Assembly (NCBI GenBank): GCA_009746045.1 | Contig: RPFO01001410.1 | Location: 1-27,593 of the forward strand | DNA length: 27,593 nt | DNA from: Mesostigma viride | Taxonomy: Eukaryota > Streptophyta > Mesostigmatophyceae > Mesostigmatales > Mesostigmataceae | Direction: 5' to 3' | In this document: piece by piece, positions 26,525 through 27,593 of the stretch | Numbering within the stretch: the first letter of the stretch is position 1 | Layout of the letters: each line of letters starts with the position of its first letter | Notes under the pieces: model-generated | Seen by the model: only the letters and a program-made list of their open reading frames with translations | Told to the model about the DNA's origin: nothing | The model's database searches: none | Program-made: the position numbers and the translations under genes

Positions 26525-27593
26525 GGGCAATACAAGTGGGTGGGTTTATTGCAAAGCTATACCAGTTGGCAAGGGGGCGGTGGGCAAAGAATTGCTAGCT
26601 CCTGAGGGTGATGTGGACCTATGGGTGTGCAAGCCTTTTGGGTGGGACAGGTGGCTAGGAACTTGGAGGGACGGTGTAGTGGATGGGGGCAGCTGGTTGA
26701 GGGTTTCCGCCGTGCACTCATCGGGGCTAGAAGGTACTTGCATGAACAGTAAACACCAGTTGATACCCCGTGACTCTCGCAGCCGAGGCACGTGAATGAA
26801 TGAAACTGATTTAAGGAGCGGTGGCCACCCCAGGTGGCGAGAGCCATGTTGCCTTTCGTGGCTGGGCACAGCCATGGGCACCAGGGCTACTAGGGTGTGC
26901 ACATGGCCAATAGAGGGGCATTGTTGGCCCGTCAATTATTAAGAGCGTTCAGGTATATTGAGAGCGGTCATTTCACTTCAGTTTCCAAGTACACGGTGGG
27001 CAAGGGTGACAGAATGAACGGGGAAAGGCTCAAAATGCTATCAGAACGCCGCGTTACCTCTTGTTGCGCTCCAGCTTCCGGTCATGTTGTTACATGGATG
27101 CGTTAGTCCGGCAGTCAGTGTTTTTGCTAAGGGGTGGGGGGGTTCCGGTAATTCCGGTAGGGGGCCCGGCCGAGGCCGGGGTGGGGGTCCGGGGGGGGCG
27201 GAGCCCCCCCCGGATGGTGGCATTTTTTTTTTTTTAACCAAAATCCCAATAGGATTTCTTATACAGTTATATAATTTATCCTAAACTCTGAAGCCTTGCC
27301 ATAGGCCCCTAGTGGGCTGCTTGTGCCCTTATTCTCATACCGGGGTATACGCAGGCGGCAGCCGGCAGCCCTACTAAGACACGCGCCGATGATAACTTAG
27401 CATGCATACAAGCATGTGCACATGGTAACAATAGGAGGCTACAAAACATAGTACGCATTGCCGGTAGGCAGTGTATCGCTCTCACATTGGCTCACCCATA
27501 CATGGCGTAGCCTGACTAAGTAAGTTATTAAACATGATGCCGCCTGTTTGCATGCACCCTACACCCATAGGCAATTGTAAGTTGGAAAAGCTA
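26525..27593. other. Downstream of NDUFS4 exon copies, no exon recognised
   Basis: This is probably intron of NDUFS4 or its 3' flank. The frames at 26580-26795 and 26897-27106 have no recognisable motif, and the missing NDUFS4 C-terminal segment was not found in any frame I read. It contains a GC hairpin followed by a T run, listed separately. Confidence 0.5.
27189..27235 (+). repeat. Perfect 11-bp GC hairpin CCGGGGGGGGC followed by a run of 13 T
   Basis: CCGGGGGGGGC (27189-27199), loop GGA, and GCCCCCCCCGG (27203-27213) make a perfect stem. A T13 run lies at 27223-27235. It resembles a bacterial terminator in form. In this eukaryotic setting it is more likely the end of a short repetitive element or a pausing site. 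The preceding 60 bases are also strongly G-rich. Confidence 0.7.

Noticed and set aside
27189-27235. Bacterial rho-independent terminator
   Set aside because: The shape fits, but all genes here are intron-containing nuclear genes, so a bacterial signal is not expected.

Overview
The window is nuclear DNA from a eukaryote, most likely a unicellular green alga. A prasinophyte with a large, repeat-rich genome (Cymbomonas-like) is my best guess, but it rests on the general look of the sequence and is not proven. Evidence for a eukaryote: genes split by GT-AG introns whose phases match at each proposed junction, a nuclear-encoded mitochondrial complex I subunit with a presequence, FAR1/MULE and hAT transposases with eukaryotic zinc-binding domains, and abundant micro- and minisatellites.

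Layout. (1) 2-6684 (+): a large four-exon gene, cut off at its 5' end by the window edge. It encodes a polyQ/polyN and acidic N-terminus, a C-x8-C...C-x2-C knuckle, a FAR1-type zinc finger, a MULE transposase core, a SWIM zinc finger and an AT-hook. Between the second Asp and the final Glu of the transposase core lies what looks like a complete YqaJ/lambda-exonuclease-like PD-(D/E)XK nuclease domain. This is the most interesting feature of the window. Its second intron carries 363-bp tandem repeats. (2) 6685-13892: about 7 kb with no gene I can support. It holds a 21-bp minisatellite in two blocks, a diverged 181-bp duplication, and a dispersed family of short hairpins next to TTAA tracts. (3) 13893-19092 (-): a six-exon peroxiredoxin-like 2 (PRXL2/SelU/AhpC-TSA_2) gene, complete at 185 aa. 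Its 2.6-kb second intron contains a 10-bp satellite and a 1.1-kb Tc1/mariner-like non-autonomous element with TA target duplication. (4) 19423-24426: a nest of mobile DNA. A 4123-bp hAT transposon (20069-24191) has CAGTG termini and an 8-bp target duplication (ATCACAAT), and sits between 43-bp inverted repeats of an apparently older element. Its transposase gene has one intron and a frameshift in a run of nine C. (5) 24850 to the end (+): NDUFS4, the 18-kDa subunit of mitochondrial complex I. Three exons are clear; the C-terminal exon is not certain in the window. The end of exon 3 with its splice donor has been duplicated 119 bp downstream.

How they fit together. The two cellular genes are ordinary housekeeping genes (thiol redox protein and respiratory complex I) and are not functionally coupled here. 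Everything between them is mobile DNA or satellite. The two transposase genes belong to different superfamilies and do not appear to cooperate.
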